A stretch of DNA of 64,000 bases from Clavaria fumosa (taxonomy: Eukaryota > Basidiomycota > Agaricomycetes > Agaricales > Clavariaceae), in the NCBI GenBank assembly GCA_951802425.1, contig OX637804.1:2837044-2901043 (forward strand). Direction: 5' to 3'. A program made the translations under genes and the position numbers. The notes beneath the pieces are model-generated. The model saw only the letters and a program-made list of their open reading frames with translations. It searched no databases and was not told the DNA's origin. This document shows positions 11,433-26,768 of the stretch, in pieces (positions within the stretch are counted from its first letter, which is position 1; the number at the start of each line of letters is the position of its first letter).

Positions 11433-14400
11433 CTAACAGCATAGTCCTTGTGCAGATGGAGCATCTGCACTTTCTTTCACTGCAAGCTAACCACTCAAGC
11501 TAGTCTTTTGAAATTTTGTGTGCCTATATCTACCCCTCTAATCTTCAATTTCCATGGTTTACATTTTTCCCAAACTCATTTCCCAATGCATGCCAAAGCT
11601 GCTGACTGAACTAGTCAAAATTCTCCCGTTTGTCAAAACCAACCATAGGATTCCAAAACAAATGGAATGCTATACTGGGCAATCCCATACCTATCATATT
11701 CCATCCCTCTCTCTCCCCTCCCATCACCCACAAAGCAACAATTCCACCATACAGTCAGAATCCAGTTCTCACAGTCCTCACACAAGTTTGTACTTGTGGT
11801 GGCACCTAAATCAAATGGGATCACATTGAAAGATTGAGTATAGTGCATGAATAATACACCCTGACTTTGTTTCAATTACTCTGCCACATCCAGGACTACA
11901 GTTGCCTTCCTACAAACCTAAACAGCACAAGTACCGTACAAGTTTGCAGGCCTCACAGCACAAGATCTAACCGTGAAAATCTCTTGAAATTGATCATGGA
12001 TGCTCTAAATGATGACCACTATCATATAACATGCTAAACAGACCAAACTGTTTTTCTGCAAATGGTCCCTTGTTGCTCCTATCCTAACAGCATAGTCCTT
12101 GTGCAGATGGAGCATCTGCACTTTCTTTCACTGCAAGCTAACCACTCAAGCTAGTCTTTTGAAATTTTGTGTGCCTATATCTACCCCTCTAATCTTCAAT
12201 TTCCATGGTTTACATTTTTCCCAAACTCATTTCCCAATGCATGCCAAAGCTGCTGACTGAACTAGTCAAAATTCTCCCGTTTGTCAAAACCAACCATAGG
12301 ATTCCAAAACAAATGGAATGCTATACTGGGCAATCCCATACCTATCATATTCCATCCCTCTCTCTCCCCTCCCATCACCCACAAAGCAACAATTCCACCA
12401 TACAGTCAGAATCCAGTTCTCACAGTCCTCACACAAGTTTGTACTTGTGGTGGCACCTAAATCAAATGGGATCACATTGAAAGATTGAGTATAGTGCATG
12501 AATAATACACCCTGACTTTGTTTCAATTACTCTGCCACATCCAGGACTACAGTTGCCTTCCTACAAACCTAAACAGCACAAGTACCGTACAAGTTTGCAG
12601 GCCTCACAGCACAAGATCTAACCGTGAAAATCTCTTGAAATTGATCATGGATGCTCTAAATGATGACCACTATCATATAACATGCTAAACAGACCAAACT
12701 GTTTTTCTGCAAATGGTCCCTTGTTGCTCCTATCCTAACAGCATAGTCCTTGTGCAGATGGAGCATCTGCACTTTCTTTCACTGCAAGCTAACCACTCAA
12801 GCTAGTCTTTTGAAATTTTGTGTGCCTATATCTACCCCTCTAATCTTCAATTTCCATGGTTTACATTTTTCCCAAACTCATTTCCCAATGCATGCCAAAG
12901 CTGCTGACTGAACTAGTCAAAATTCTCCCGTTTGTCAAAACCAACCATAGGATTCCAAAACAAATGGAATGCTATACTGGGCAATCCCATACCTATCATA
13001 TTCCATCCCTCTCTCTCCCCTCCCATCACCCACAAAGCAACAATTCCACCATACAGTCAGAATCCAGTTCTCACAGTCCTCACACAAGTTTGTACTTGTG
13101 GTGGCACCTAAATCAAATGGGATCACATTGAAAGATTGAGTATAGTGCATGAATAATACACCCTGACTTTGTTTCAATTACTCTGCCACATCCAGGACTA
13201 CAGTTGCCTTCCTACAAACCTAAACAGCACAAGTACCGTACAAGTTTGCAGGCCTCACAGCACAAGATCTAACCGTGAAAATCTCTTGAAATTGATCATG
13301 GATGCTCTAAATGATGACCACTATCATATAACATGCTAAACAGACCAAACTGTTTTTCTGCAAATGGTCCCTTGTTGCTCCTATCCTAACAGCATAGTCC
13401 TTGTGCAGATGGAGCATCTGCACTTTCTTTCACTGCAAGCTAACCACTCAAGCTAGTCTTTTGAAATTTTGTGTGCCTATATCTACCCCTCTAATCTTCA
13501 ATTTCCATGGTTTACATTTTTCCCAAACTCATTTCCCAATGCATGCCAAAGCTGCTGACTGAACTAGTCAAAATTCTCCCGTTTGTCAAAACCAACCATA
13601 GGATTCCAAAACAAATGGAATGCTATACTGGGCAATCCCATACCTATCATATTCCATCCCTCTCTCTCCCCTCCCATCACCCACAAAGCAACAATTCCAC
13701 CATACAGTCAGAATCCAGTTCTCACAGTCCTCACACAAGTTTGTACTTGTGGTGGCACCTAAATCAAATGGGATCACATTGAAAGATTGAGTATAGTGCA
13801 TGAATAATACACCCTGACTTTGTTTCAATTACTCTGCCACATCCAGGACTACAGTTGCCTTCCTACAAACCTAAACAGCACAAGTACCGTACAAGTTTGC
13901 AGGCCTCACAGCACAAGATCTAACCGTGAAAATCTCTTGAAATTGATCATGGATGCTCTAAATGATGACCACTATCATATAACATGCTAAACAGACCAAA
14001 CTGTTTTTCTGCAAATGGTCCCTTGTTGCTCCTATCCTAACAGCATAGTCCTTGTGCAGATGGAGCATCTGCACTTTCTTTCACTGCAAGCTAACCACTC
14101 AAGCTAGTCTTTTGAAATTTTGTGTGCCTATATCTACCCCTCTAATCTTCAATTTCCATGGTTTACATTTTTCCCAAACTCATTTCCCAATGCATGCCAA
14201 AGCTGCTGACTGAACTAGTCAAAATTCTCCCGTTTGTCAAAACCAACCATAGGATTCCAAAACAAATGGAATGCTATACTGGGCAATCCCATACCTATCA
14301 TATTCCATCCCTCTCTCTCCCCTCCCATCACCCACAAAGCAACAATTCCACCATACAGTCAGAATCCAGTTCTCACAGTCCTCACACAAGTTTGTACTTG

Positions 14401-17400
14401 TGGTGGCACCTAAATCAAATGGGATCACATTGAAAGATTGAGTATAGTGCATGAATAATACACCCTGACTTTGTTTCAATTACTCTGCCACATCCAGGAC
14501 TACAGTTGCCTTCCTACAAACCTAAACAGCACAAGTACCGTACAAGTTTGCAGGCCTCACAGCACAAGATCTAACCGTGAAAATCTCTTGAAATTGATCA
14601 TGGATGCTCTAAATGATGACCACTATCATATAACATGCTAAACAGACCAAACTGTTTTTCTGCAAATGGTCCCTTGTTGCTCCTATCCTAACAGCATAGT
14701 CCTTGTGCAGATGGAGCATCTGCACTTTCTTTCACTGCAAGCTAACCACTCAAGCTAGTCTTTTGAAATTTTGTGTGCCTATATCTACCCCTCTAATCTT
14801 CAATTTCCATGGTTTACATTTTTCCCAAACTCATTTCCCAATGCATGCCAAAGCTGCTGACTGAACTAGTCAAAATTCTCCCGTTTGTCAAAACCAACCA
14901 TAGGATTCCAAAACAAATGGAATGCTATACTGGGCAATCCCATACCTATCATATTCCATCCCTCTCTCTCCCCTCCCATCACCCACAAAGCAACAATTCC
15001 ACCATACAGTCAGAATCCAGTTCTCACAGTCCTCACACAAGTTTGTACTTGTGGTGGCACCTAAATCAAATGGGATCACATTGAAAGATTGAGTATAGTG
15101 CATGAATAATACACCCTGACTTTGTTTCAATTACTCTGCCACATCCAGGACTACAGTTGCCTTCCTACAAACCTAAACAGCACAAGTACCGTACAAGTTT
15201 GCAGGCCTCACAGCACAAGATCTAACCGTGAAAATCTCTTGAAATTGATCATGGATGCTCTAAATGATGACCACTATCATATAACATGCTAAACAGACCA
15301 AACTGTTTTTCTGCAAATGGTCCCTTGTTGCTCCTATCCTAACAGCATAGTCCTTGTGCAGATGGAGCATCTGCACTTTCTTTCACTGCAAGCTAACCAC
15401 TCAAGCTAGTCTTTTGAAATTTTGTGTGCCTATATCTACCCCTCTAATCTTCAATTTCCATGGTTTACATTTTTCCCAAACTCATTTCCCAATGCATGCC
15501 AAAGCTGCTGACTGAACTAGTCAAAATTCTCCCGTTTGTCAAAACCAACCATAGGATTCCAAAACAAATGGAATGCTATACTGGGCAATCCCATACCTAT
15601 CATATTCCATCCCTCTCTCTCCCCTCCCATCACCCACAAAGCAACAATTCCACCATACAGTCAGAATCCAGTTCTCACAGTCCTCACACAAGTTTGTACT
15701 TGTGGTGGCACCTAAATCAAATGGGATCACATTGAAAGATTGAGTATAGTGCATGAATAATACACCCTGACTTTGTTTCAATTACTCTGCCACATCCAGG
15801 ACTACAGTTGCCTTCCTACAAACCTAAACAGCACAAGTACCGTACAAGTTTGCAGGCCTCACAGCACAAGATCTAACCGTGAAAATCTCTTGAAATTGAT
15901 CATGGATGCTCTAAATGATGACCACTATCATATAACATGCTAAACAGACCAAACTGTTTTTCTGCAAATGGTCCCTTGTTGCTCCTATCCTAACAGCATA
16001 GTCCTTGTGCAGATGGAGCATCTGCACTTTCTTTCACTGCAAGCTAACCACTCAAGCTAGTCTTTTGAAATTTTGTGTGCCTATATCTACCCCTCTAATC
16101 TTCAATTTCCATGGTTTACATTTTTCCCAAACTCATTTCCCAATGCATGCCAAAGCTGCTGACTGAACTAGTCAAAATTCTCCCGTTTGTCAAAACCAAC
16201 CATAGGATTCCAAAACAAATGGAATGCTATACTGGGCAATCCCATACCTATCATATTCCATCCCTCTCTCTCCCCTCCCATCACCCACAAAGCAACAATT
16301 CCACCATACAGTCAGAATCCAGTTCTCACAGTCCTCACACAAGTTTGTACTTGTGGTGGCACCTAAATCAAATGGGATCACATTGAAAGATTGAGTATAG
16401 TGCATGAATAATACACCCTGACTTTGTTTCAATTACTCTGCCACATCCAGGACTACAGTTGCCTTCCTACAAACCTAAACAGCACAAGTACCGTACAAGT
16501 TTGCAGGCCTCACAGCACAAGATCTAACCGTGAAAATCTCTTGAAATTGATCATGGATGCTCTAAATGATGACCACTATCATATAACATGCTAAACAGAC
16601 CAAACTGTTTTTCTGCAAATGGTCCCTTGTTGCTCCTATCCTAACAGCATAGTCCTTGTGCAGATGGAGCATCTGCACTTTCTTTCACTGCAAGCTAACC
16701 ACTCAAGCTAGTCTTTTGAAATTTTGTGTGCCTATATCTACCCCTCTAATCTTCAATTTCCATGGTTTACATTTTTCCCAAACTCATTTCCCAATGCATG
16801 CCAAAGCTGCTGACTGAACTAGTCAAAATTCTCCCGTTTGTCAAAACCAACCATAGGATTCCAAAACAAATGGAATGCTATACTGGGCAATCCCATACCT
16901 ATCATATTCCATCCCTCTCTCTCCCCTCCCATCACCCACAAAGCAACAATTCCACCATACAGTCAGAATCCAGTTCTCACAGTCCTCACACAAGTTTGTA
17001 CTTGTGGTGGCACCTAAATCAAATGGGATCACATTGAAAGATTGAGTATAGTGCATGAATAATACACCCTGACTTTGTTTCAATTACTCTGCCACATCCA
17101 GGACTACAGTTGCCTTCCTACAAACCTAAACAGCACAAGTACCGTACAAGTTTGCAGGCCTCACAGCACAAGATCTAACCGTGAAAATCTCTTGAAATTG
17201 ATCATGGATGCTCTAAATGATGACCACTATCATATAACATGCTAAACAGACCAAACTGTTTTTCTGCAAATGGTCCCTTGTTGCTCCTATCCTAACAGCA
17301 TAGTCCTTGTGCAGATGGAGCATCTGCACTTTCTTTCACTGCAAGCTAACCACTCAAGCTAGTCTTTTGAAATTTTGTGTGCCTATATCTACCCCTCTAA

Positions 17401-20400
17401 TCTTCAATTTCCATGGTTTACATTTTTCCCAAACTCATTTCCCAATGCATGCCAAAGCTGCTGACTGAACTAGTCAAAATTCTCCCGTTTGTCAAAACCA
17501 ACCATAGGATTCCAAAACAAATGGAATGCTATACTGGGCAATCCCATACCTATCATATTCCATCCCTCTCTCTCCCCTCCCATCACCCACAAAGCAACAA
17601 TTCCACCATACAGTCAGAATCCAGTTCTCACAGTCCTCACACAAGTTTGTACTTGTGGTGGCACCTAAATCAAATGGGATCACATTGAAAGATTGAGTAT
17701 AGTGCATGAATAATACACCCTGACTTTGTTTCAATTACTCTGCCACATCCAGGACTACAGTTGCCTTCCTACAAACCTAAACAGCACAAGTACCGTACAA
17801 GTTTGCAGGCCTCACAGCACAAGATCTAACCGTGAAAATCTCTTGAAATTGATCATGGATGCTCTAAATGATGACCACTATCATATAACATGCTAAACAG
17901 ACCAAACTGTTTTTCTGCAAATGGTCCCTTGTTGCTCCTATCCTAACAGCATAGTCCTTGTGCAGATGGAGCATCTGCACTTTCTTTCACTGCAAGCTAA
18001 CCACTCAAGCTAGTCTTTTGAAATTTTGTGTGCCTATATCTACCCCTCTAATCTTCAATTTCCATGGTTTACATTTTTCCCAAACTCATTTCCCAATGCA
18101 TGCCAAAGCTGCTGACTGAACTAGTCAAAATTCTCCCGTTTGTCAAAACCAACCATAGGATTCCAAAACAAATGGAATGCTATACTGGGCAATCCCATAC
18201 CTATCATATTCCATCCCTCTCTCTCCCCTCCCATCACCCACAAAGCAACAATTCCACCATACAGTCAGAATCCAGTTCTCACAGTCCTCACACAAGTTTG
18301 TACTTGTGGTGGCACCTAAATCAAATGGGATCACATTGAAAGATTGAGTATAGTGCATGAATAATACACCCTGACTTTGTTTCAATTACTCTGCCACATC
18401 CAGGACTACAGTTGCCTTCCTACAAACCTAAACAGCACAAGTACCGTACAAGTTTGCAGGCCTCACAGCACAAGATCTAACCGTGAAAATCTCTTGAAAT
18501 TGATCATGGATGCTCTAAATGATGACCACTATCATATAACATGCTAAACAGACCAAACTGTTTTTCTGCAAATGGTCCCTTGTTGCTCCTATCCTAACAG
18601 CATAGTCCTTGTGCAGATGGAGCATCTGCACTTTCTTTCACTGCAAGCTAACCACTCAAGCTAGTCTTTTGAAATTTTGTGTGCCTATATCTACCCCTCT
18701 AATCTTCAATTTCCATGGTTTACATTTTTCCCAAACTCATTTCCCAATGCATGCCAAAGCTGCTGACTGAACTAGTCAAAATTCTCCCGTTTGTCAAAAC
18801 CAACCATAGGATTCCAAAACAAATGGAATGCTATACTGGGCAATCCCATACCTATCATATTCCATCCCTCTCTCTCCCCTCCCATCACCCACAAAGCAAC
18901 AATTCCACCATACAGTCAGAATCCAGTTCTCACAGTCCTCACACAAGTTTGTACTTGTGGTGGCACCTAAATCAAATGGGATCACATTGAAAGATTGAGT
19001 ATAGTGCATGAATAATACACCCTGACTTTGTTTCAATTACTCTGCCACATCCAGGACTACAGTTGCCTTCCTACAAACCTAAACAGCACAAGTACCGTAC
19101 AAGTTTGCAGGCCTCACAGCACAAGATCTAACCGTGAAAATCTCTTGAAATTGATCATGGATGCTCTAAATGATGACCACTATCATATAACATGCTAAAC
19201 AGACCAAACTGTTTTTCTGCAAATGGTCCCTTGTTGCTCCTATCCTAACAGCATAGTCCTTGTGCAGATGGAGCATCTGCACTTTCTTTCACTGCAAGCT
19301 AACCACTCAAGCTAGTCTTTTGAAATTTTGTGTGCCTATATCTACCCCTCTAATCTTCAATTTCCATGGTTTACATTTTTCCCAAACTCATTTCCCAATG
19401 CATGCCAAAGCTGCTGACTGAACTAGTCAAAATTCTCCCGTTTGTCAAAACCAACCATAGGATTCCAAAACAAATGGAATGCTATACTGGGCAATCCCAT
19501 ACCTATCATATTCCATCCCTCTCTCTCCCCTCCCATCACCCACAAAGCAACAATTCCACCATACAGTCAGAATCCAGTTCTCACAGTCCTCACACAAGTT
19601 TGTACTTGTGGTGGCACCTAAATCAAATGGGATCACATTGAAAGATTGAGTATAGTGCATGAATAATACACCCTGACTTTGTTTCAATTACTCTGCCACA
19701 TCCAGGACTACAGTTGCCTTCCTACAAACCTAAACAGCACAAGTACCGTACAAGTTTGCAGGCCTCACAGCACAAGATCTAACCGTGAAAATCTCTTGAA
19801 ATTGATCATGGATGCTCTAAATGATGACCACTATCATATAACATGCTAAACAGACCAAACTGTTTTTCTGCAAATGGTCCCTTGTTGCTCCTATCCTAAC
19901 AGCATAGTCCTTGTGCAGATGGAGCATCTGCACTTTCTTTCACTGCAAGCTAACCACTCAAGCTAGTCTTTTGAAATTTTGTGTGCCTATATCTACCCCT
20001 CTAATCTTCAATTTCCATGGTTTACATTTTTCCCAAACTCATTTCCCAATGCATGCCAAAGCTGCTGACTGAACTAGTCAAAATTCTCCCGTTTGTCAAA
20101 ACCAACCATAGGATTCCAAAACAAATGGAATGCTATACTGGGCAATCCCATACCTATCATATTCCATCCCTCTCTCTCCCCTCCCATCACCCACAAAGCA
20201 ACAATTCCACCATACAGTCAGAATCCAGTTCTCACAGTCCTCACACAAGTTTGTACTTGTGGTGGCACCTAAATCAAATGGGATCACATTGAAAGATTGA
20301 GTATAGTGCATGAATAATACACCCTGACTTTGTTTCAATTACTCTGCCACATCCAGGACTACAGTTGCCTTCCTACAAACCTAAACAGCACAAGTACCGT

Positions 20401-23400
20401 ACAAGTTTGCAGGCCTCACAGCACAAGATCTAACCGTGAAAATCTCTTGAAATTGATCATGGATGCTCTAAATGATGACCACTATCATATAACATGCTAA
20501 ACAGACCAAACTGTTTTTCTGCAAATGGTCCCTTGTTGCTCCTATCCTAACAGCATAGTCCTTGTGCAGATGGAGCATCTGCACTTTCTTTCACTGCAAG
20601 CTAACCACTCAAGCTAGTCTTTTGAAATTTTGTGTGCCTATATCTACCCCTCTAATCTTCAATTTCCATGGTTTACATTTTTCCCAAACTCATTTCCCAA
20701 TGCATGCCAAAGCTGCTGACTGAACTAGTCAAAATTCTCCCGTTTGTCAAAACCAACCATAGGATTCCAAAACAAATGGAATGCTATACTGGGCAATCCC
20801 ATACCTATCATATTCCATCCCTCTCTCTCCCCTCCCATCACCCACAAAGCAACAATTCCACCATACAGTCAGAATCCAGTTCTCACAGTCCTCACACAAG
20901 TTTGTACTTGTGGTGGCACCTAAATCAAATGGGATCACATTGAAAGATTGAGTATAGTGCATGAATAATACACCCTGACTTTGTTTCAATTACTCTGCCA
21001 CATCCAGGACTACAGTTGCCTTCCTACAAACCTAAACAGCACAAGTACCGTACAAGTTTGCAGGCCTCACAGCACAAGATCTAACCGTGAAAATCTCTTG
21101 AAATTGATCATGGATGCTCTAAATGATGACCACTATCATATAACATGCTAAACAGACCAAACTGTTTTTCTGCAAATGGTCCCTTGTTGCTCCTATCCTA
21201 ACAGCATAGTCCTTGTGCAGATGGAGCATCTGCACTTTCTTTCACTGCAAGCTAACCACTCAAGCTAGTCTTTTGAAATTTTGTGTGCCTATATCTACCC
21301 CTCTAATCTTCAATTTCCATGGTTTACATTTTTCCCAAACTCATTTCCCAATGCATGCCAAAGCTGCTGACTGAACTAGTCAAAATTCTCCCGTTTGTCA
21401 AAACCAACCATAGGATTCCAAAACAAATGGAATGCTATACTGGGCAATCCCATACCTATCATATTCCATCCCTCTCTCTCCCCTCCCATCACCCACAAAG
21501 CAACAATTCCACCATACAGTCAGAATCCAGTTCTCACAGTCCTCACACAAGTTTGTACTTGTGGTGGCACCTAAATCAAATGGGATCACATTGAAAGATT
21601 GAGTATAGTGCATGAATAATACACCCTGACTTTGTTTCAATTACTCTGCCACATCCAGGACTACAGTTGCCTTCCTACAAACCTAAACAGCACAAGTACC
21701 GTACAAGTTTGCAGGCCTCACAGCACAAGATCTAACCGTGAAAATCTCTTGAAATTGATCATGGATGCTCTAAATGATGACCACTATCATATAACATGCT
21801 AAACAGACCAAACTGTTTTTCTGCAAATGGTCCCTTGTTGCTCCTATCCTAACAGCATAGTCCTTGTGCAGATGGAGCATCTGCACTTTCTTTCACTGCA
21901 AGCTAACCACTCAAGCTAGTCTTTTGAAATTTTGTGTGCCTATATCTACCCCTCTAATCTTCAATTTCCATGGTTTACATTTTTCCCAAACTCATTTCCC
22001 AATGCATGCCAAAGCTGCTGACTGAACTAGTCAAAATTCTCCCGTTTGTCAAAACCAACCATAGGATTCCAAAACAAATGGAATGCTATACTGGGCAATC
22101 CCATACCTATCATATTCCATCCCTCTCTCTCCCCTCCCATCACCCACAAAGCAACAATTCCACCATACAGTCAGAATCCAGTTCTCACAGTCCTCACACA
22201 AGTTTGTACTTGTGGTGGCACCTAAATCAAATGGGATCACATTGAAAGATTGAGTATAGTGCATGAATAATACACCCTGACTTTGTTTCAATTACTCTGC
22301 CACATCCAGGACTACAGTTGCCTTCCTACAAACCTAAACAGCACAAGTACCGTACAAGTTTGCAGGCCTCACAGCACAAGATCTAACCGTGAAAATCTCT
22401 TGAAATTGATCATGGATGCTCTAAATGATGACCACTATCATATAACATGCTAAACAGACCAAACTGTTTTTCTGCAAATGGTCCCTTGTTGCTCCTATCC
22501 TAACAGCATAGTCCTTGTGCAGATGGAGCATCTGCACTTTCTTTCACTGCAAGCTAACCACTCAAGCTAGTCTTTTGAAATTTTGTGTGCCTATATCTAC
22601 CCCTCTAATCTTCAATTTCCATGGTTTACATTTTTCCCAAACTCATTTCCCAATGCATGCCAAAGCTGCTGACTGAACTAGTCAAAATTCTCCCGTTTGT
22701 CAAAACCAACCATAGGATTCCAAAACAAATGGAATGCTATACTGGGCAATCCCATACCTATCATATTCCATCCCTCTCTCTCCCCTCCCATCACCCACAA
22801 AGCAACAATTCCACCATACAGTCAGAATCCAGTTCTCACAGTCCTCACACAAGTTTGTACTTGTGGTGGCACCTAAATCAAATGGGATCACATTGAAAGA
22901 TTGAGTATAGTGCATGAATAATACACCCTGACTTTGTTTCAATTACTCTGCCACATCCAGGACTACAGTTGCCTTCCTACAAACCTAAACAGCACAAGTA
23001 CCGTACAAGTTTGCAGGCCTCACAGCACAAGATCTAACCGTGAAAATCTCTTGAAATTGATCATGGATGCTCTAAATGATGACCACTATCATATAACATG
23101 CTAAACAGACCAAACTGTTTTTCTGCAAATGGTCCCTTGTTGCTCCTATCCTAACAGCATAGTCCTTGTGCAGATGGAGCATCTGCACTTTCTTTCACTG
23201 CAAGCTAACCACTCAAGCTAGTCTTTTGAAATTTTGTGTGCCTATATCTACCCCTCTAATCTTCAATTTCCATGGTTTACATTTTTCCCAAACTCATTTC
23301 CCAATGCATGCCAAAGCTGCTGACTGAACTAGTCAAAATTCTCCCGTTTGTCAAAACCAACCATAGGATTCCAAAACAAATGGAATGCTATACTGGGCAA

Positions 23401-26400
23401 TCCCATACCTATCATATTCCATCCCTCTCTCTCCCCTCCCATCACCCACAAAGCAACAATTCCACCATACAGTCAGAATCCAGTTCTCACAGTCCTCACA
23501 CAAGTTTGTACTTGTGGTGGCACCTAAATCAAATGGGATCACATTGAAAGATTGAGTATAGTGCATGAATAATACACCCTGACTTTGTTTCAATTACTCT
23601 GCCACATCCAGGACTACAGTTGCCTTCCTACAAACCTAAACAGCACAAGTACCGTACAAGTTTGCAGGCCTCACAGCACAAGATCTAACCGTGAAAATCT
23701 CTTGAAATTGATCATGGATGCTCTAAATGATGACCACTATCATATAACATGCTAAACAGACCAAACTGTTTTTCTGCAAATGGTCCCTTGTTGCTCCTAT
23801 CCTAACAGCATAGTCCTTGTGCAGATGGAGCATCTGCACTTTCTTTCACTGCAAGCTAACCACTCAAGCTAGTCTTTTGAAATTTTGTGTGCCTATATCT
23901 ACCCCTCTAATCTTCAATTTCCATGGTTTACATTTTTCCCAAACTCATTTCCCAATGCATGCCAAAGCTGCTGACTGAACTAGTCAAAATTCTCCCGTTT
24001 GTCAAAACCAACCATAGGATTCCAAAACAAATGGAATGCTATACTGGGCAATCCCATACCTATCATATTCCATCCCTCTCTCTCCCCTCCCATCACCCAC
24101 AAAGCAACAATTCCACCATACAGTCAGAATCCAGTTCTCACAGTCCTCACACAAGTTTGTACTTGTGGTGGCACCTAAATCAAATGGGATCACATTGAAA
24201 GATTGAGTATAGTGCATGAATAATACACCCTGACTTTGTTTCAATTACTCTGCCACATCCAGGACTACAGTTGCCTTCCTACAAACCTAAACAGCACAAG
24301 TACCGTACAAGTTTGCAGGCCTCACAGCACAAGATCTAACCGTGAAAATCTCTTGAAATTGATCATGGATGCTCTAAATGATGACCACTATCATATAACA
24401 TGCTAAACAGACCAAACTGTTTTTCTGCAAATGGTCCCTTGTTGCTCCTATCCTAACAGCATAGTCCTTGTGCAGATGGAGCATCTGCACTTTCTTTCAC
24501 TGCAAGCTAACCACTCAAGCTAGTCTTTTGAAATTTTGTGTGCCTATATCTACCCCTCTAATCTTCAATTTCCATGGTTTACATTTTTCCCAAACTCATT
24601 TCCCAATGCATGCCAAAGCTGCTGACTGAACTAGTCAAAATTCTCCCGTTTGTCAAAACCAACCATAGGATTCCAAAACAAATGGAATGCTATACTGGGC
24701 AATCCCATACCTATCATATTCCATCCCTCTCTCTCCCCTCCCATCACCCACAAAGCAACAATTCCACCATACAGTCAGAATCCAGTTCTCACAGTCCTCA
24801 CACAAGTTTGTACTTGTGGTGGCACCTAAATCAAATGGGATCACATTGAAAGATTGAGTATAGTGCATGAATAATACACCCTGACTTTGTTTCAATTACT
24901 CTGCCACATCCAGGACTACAGTTGCCTTCCTACAAACCTAAACAGCACAAGTACCGTACAAGTTTGCAGGCCTCACAGCACAAGATCTAACCGTGAAAAT
25001 CTCTTGAAATTGATCATGGATGCTCTAAATGATGACCACTATCATATAACATGCTAAACAGACCAAACTGTTTTTCTGCAAATGGTCCCTTGTTGCTCCT
25101 ATCCTAACAGCATAGTCCTTGTGCAGATGGAGCATCTGCACTTTCTTTCACTGCAAGCTAACCACTCAAGCTAGTCTTTTGAAATTTTGTGTGCCTATAT
25201 CTACCCCTCTAATCTTCAATTTCCATGGTTTACATTTTTCCCAAACTCATTTCCCAATGCATGCCAAAGCTGCTGACTGAACTAGTCAAAATTCTCCCGT
25301 TTGTCAAAACCAACCATAGGATTCCAAAACAAATGGAATGCTATACTGGGCAATCCCATACCTATCATATTCCATCCCTCTCTCTCCCCTCCCATCACCC
25401 ACAAAGCAACAATTCCACCATACAGTCAGAATCCAGTTCTCACAGTCCTCACACAAGTTTGTACTTGTGGTGGCACCTAAATCAAATGGGATCACATTGA
25501 AAGATTGAGTATAGTGCATGAATAATACACCCTGACTTTGTTTCAATTACTCTGCCACATCCAGGACTACAGTTGCCTTCCTACAAACCTAAACAGCACA
25601 AGTACCGTACAAGTTTGCAGGCCTCACAGCACAAGATCTAACCGTGAAAATCTCTTGAAATTGATCATGGATGCTCTAAATGATGACCACTATCATATAA
25701 CATGCTAAACAGACCAAACTGTTTTTCTGCAAATGGTCCCTTGTTGCTCCTATCCTAACAGCATAGTCCTTGTGCAGATGGAGCATCTGCACTTTCTTTC
25801 ACTGCAAGCTAACCACTCAAGCTAGTCTTTTGAAATTTTGTGTGCCTATATCTACCCCTCTAATCTTCAATTTCCATGGTTTACATTTTTCCCAAACTCA
25901 TTTCCCAATGCATGCCAAAGCTGCTGACTGAACTAGTCAAAATTCTCCCGTTTGTCAAAACCAACCATAGGATTCCAAAACAAATGGAATGCTATACTGG
26001 GCAATCCCATACCTATCATATTCCATCCCTCTCTCTCCCCTCCCATCACCCACAAAGCAACAATTCCACCATACAGTCAGAATCCAGTTCTCACAGTCCT
26101 CACACAAGTTTGTACTTGTGGTGGCACCTAAATCAAATGGGATCACATTGAAAGATTGAGTATAGTGCATGAATAATACACCCTGACTTTGTTTCAATTA
26201 CTCTGCCACATCCAGGACTACAGTTGCCTTCCTACAAACCTAAACAGCACAAGTACCGTACAAGTTTGCAGGCCTCACAGCACAAGATCTAACCGTGAAA
26301 ATCTCTTGAAATTGATCATGGATGCTCTAAATGATGACCACTATCATATAACATGCTAAACAGACCAAACTGTTTTTCTGCAAATGGTCCCTTGTTGCTC

Positions 26401-26768
26401 CTATCCTAACAGCATAGTCCTTGTGCAGATGGAGCATCTGCACTTTCTTTCACTGCAAGCTAACCACTCAAGCTAGTCTTTTGAAATTTTGTGTGCCTAT
26501 ATCTACCCCTCTAATCTTCAATTTCCATGGTTTACATTTTTCCCAAACTCATTTCCCAATGCATGCCAAAGCTGCTGACTGAACTAGTCAAAATTCTCCC
26601 GTTTGTCAAAACCAACCATAGGATTCCAAAACAAATGGAATGCTATACTGGGCAATCCCATACCTATCATATTCCATCCCTCTCTCTCCCCTCCCATCAC
26701 CCACAAAGCAACAATTCCACCATACAGTCAGAATCCAGTTCTCACAGTCCTCACACAAGTTTGTACTT
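11433..26768. repeat. 651 bp satellite array, about 23.6 copies
   Basis: The unit starting CTAACAGCATAGTCC at 11433 recurs every 651 bp (12084, 12735 and so on). There are 23 full copies, then a 363 bp partial one from 26406 that breaks off at 26768. I found no difference between copies in the parts I compared, and both open frames of the unit (91 codons plus, 80 codons minus) keep sequence and spacing in every full copy. Such uniformity points to recent amplification or strong homogenisation; read-based collapse or expansion of copy number cannot be excluded. A diverged single relative lies at 43810-44230. Confidence 0.97.
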
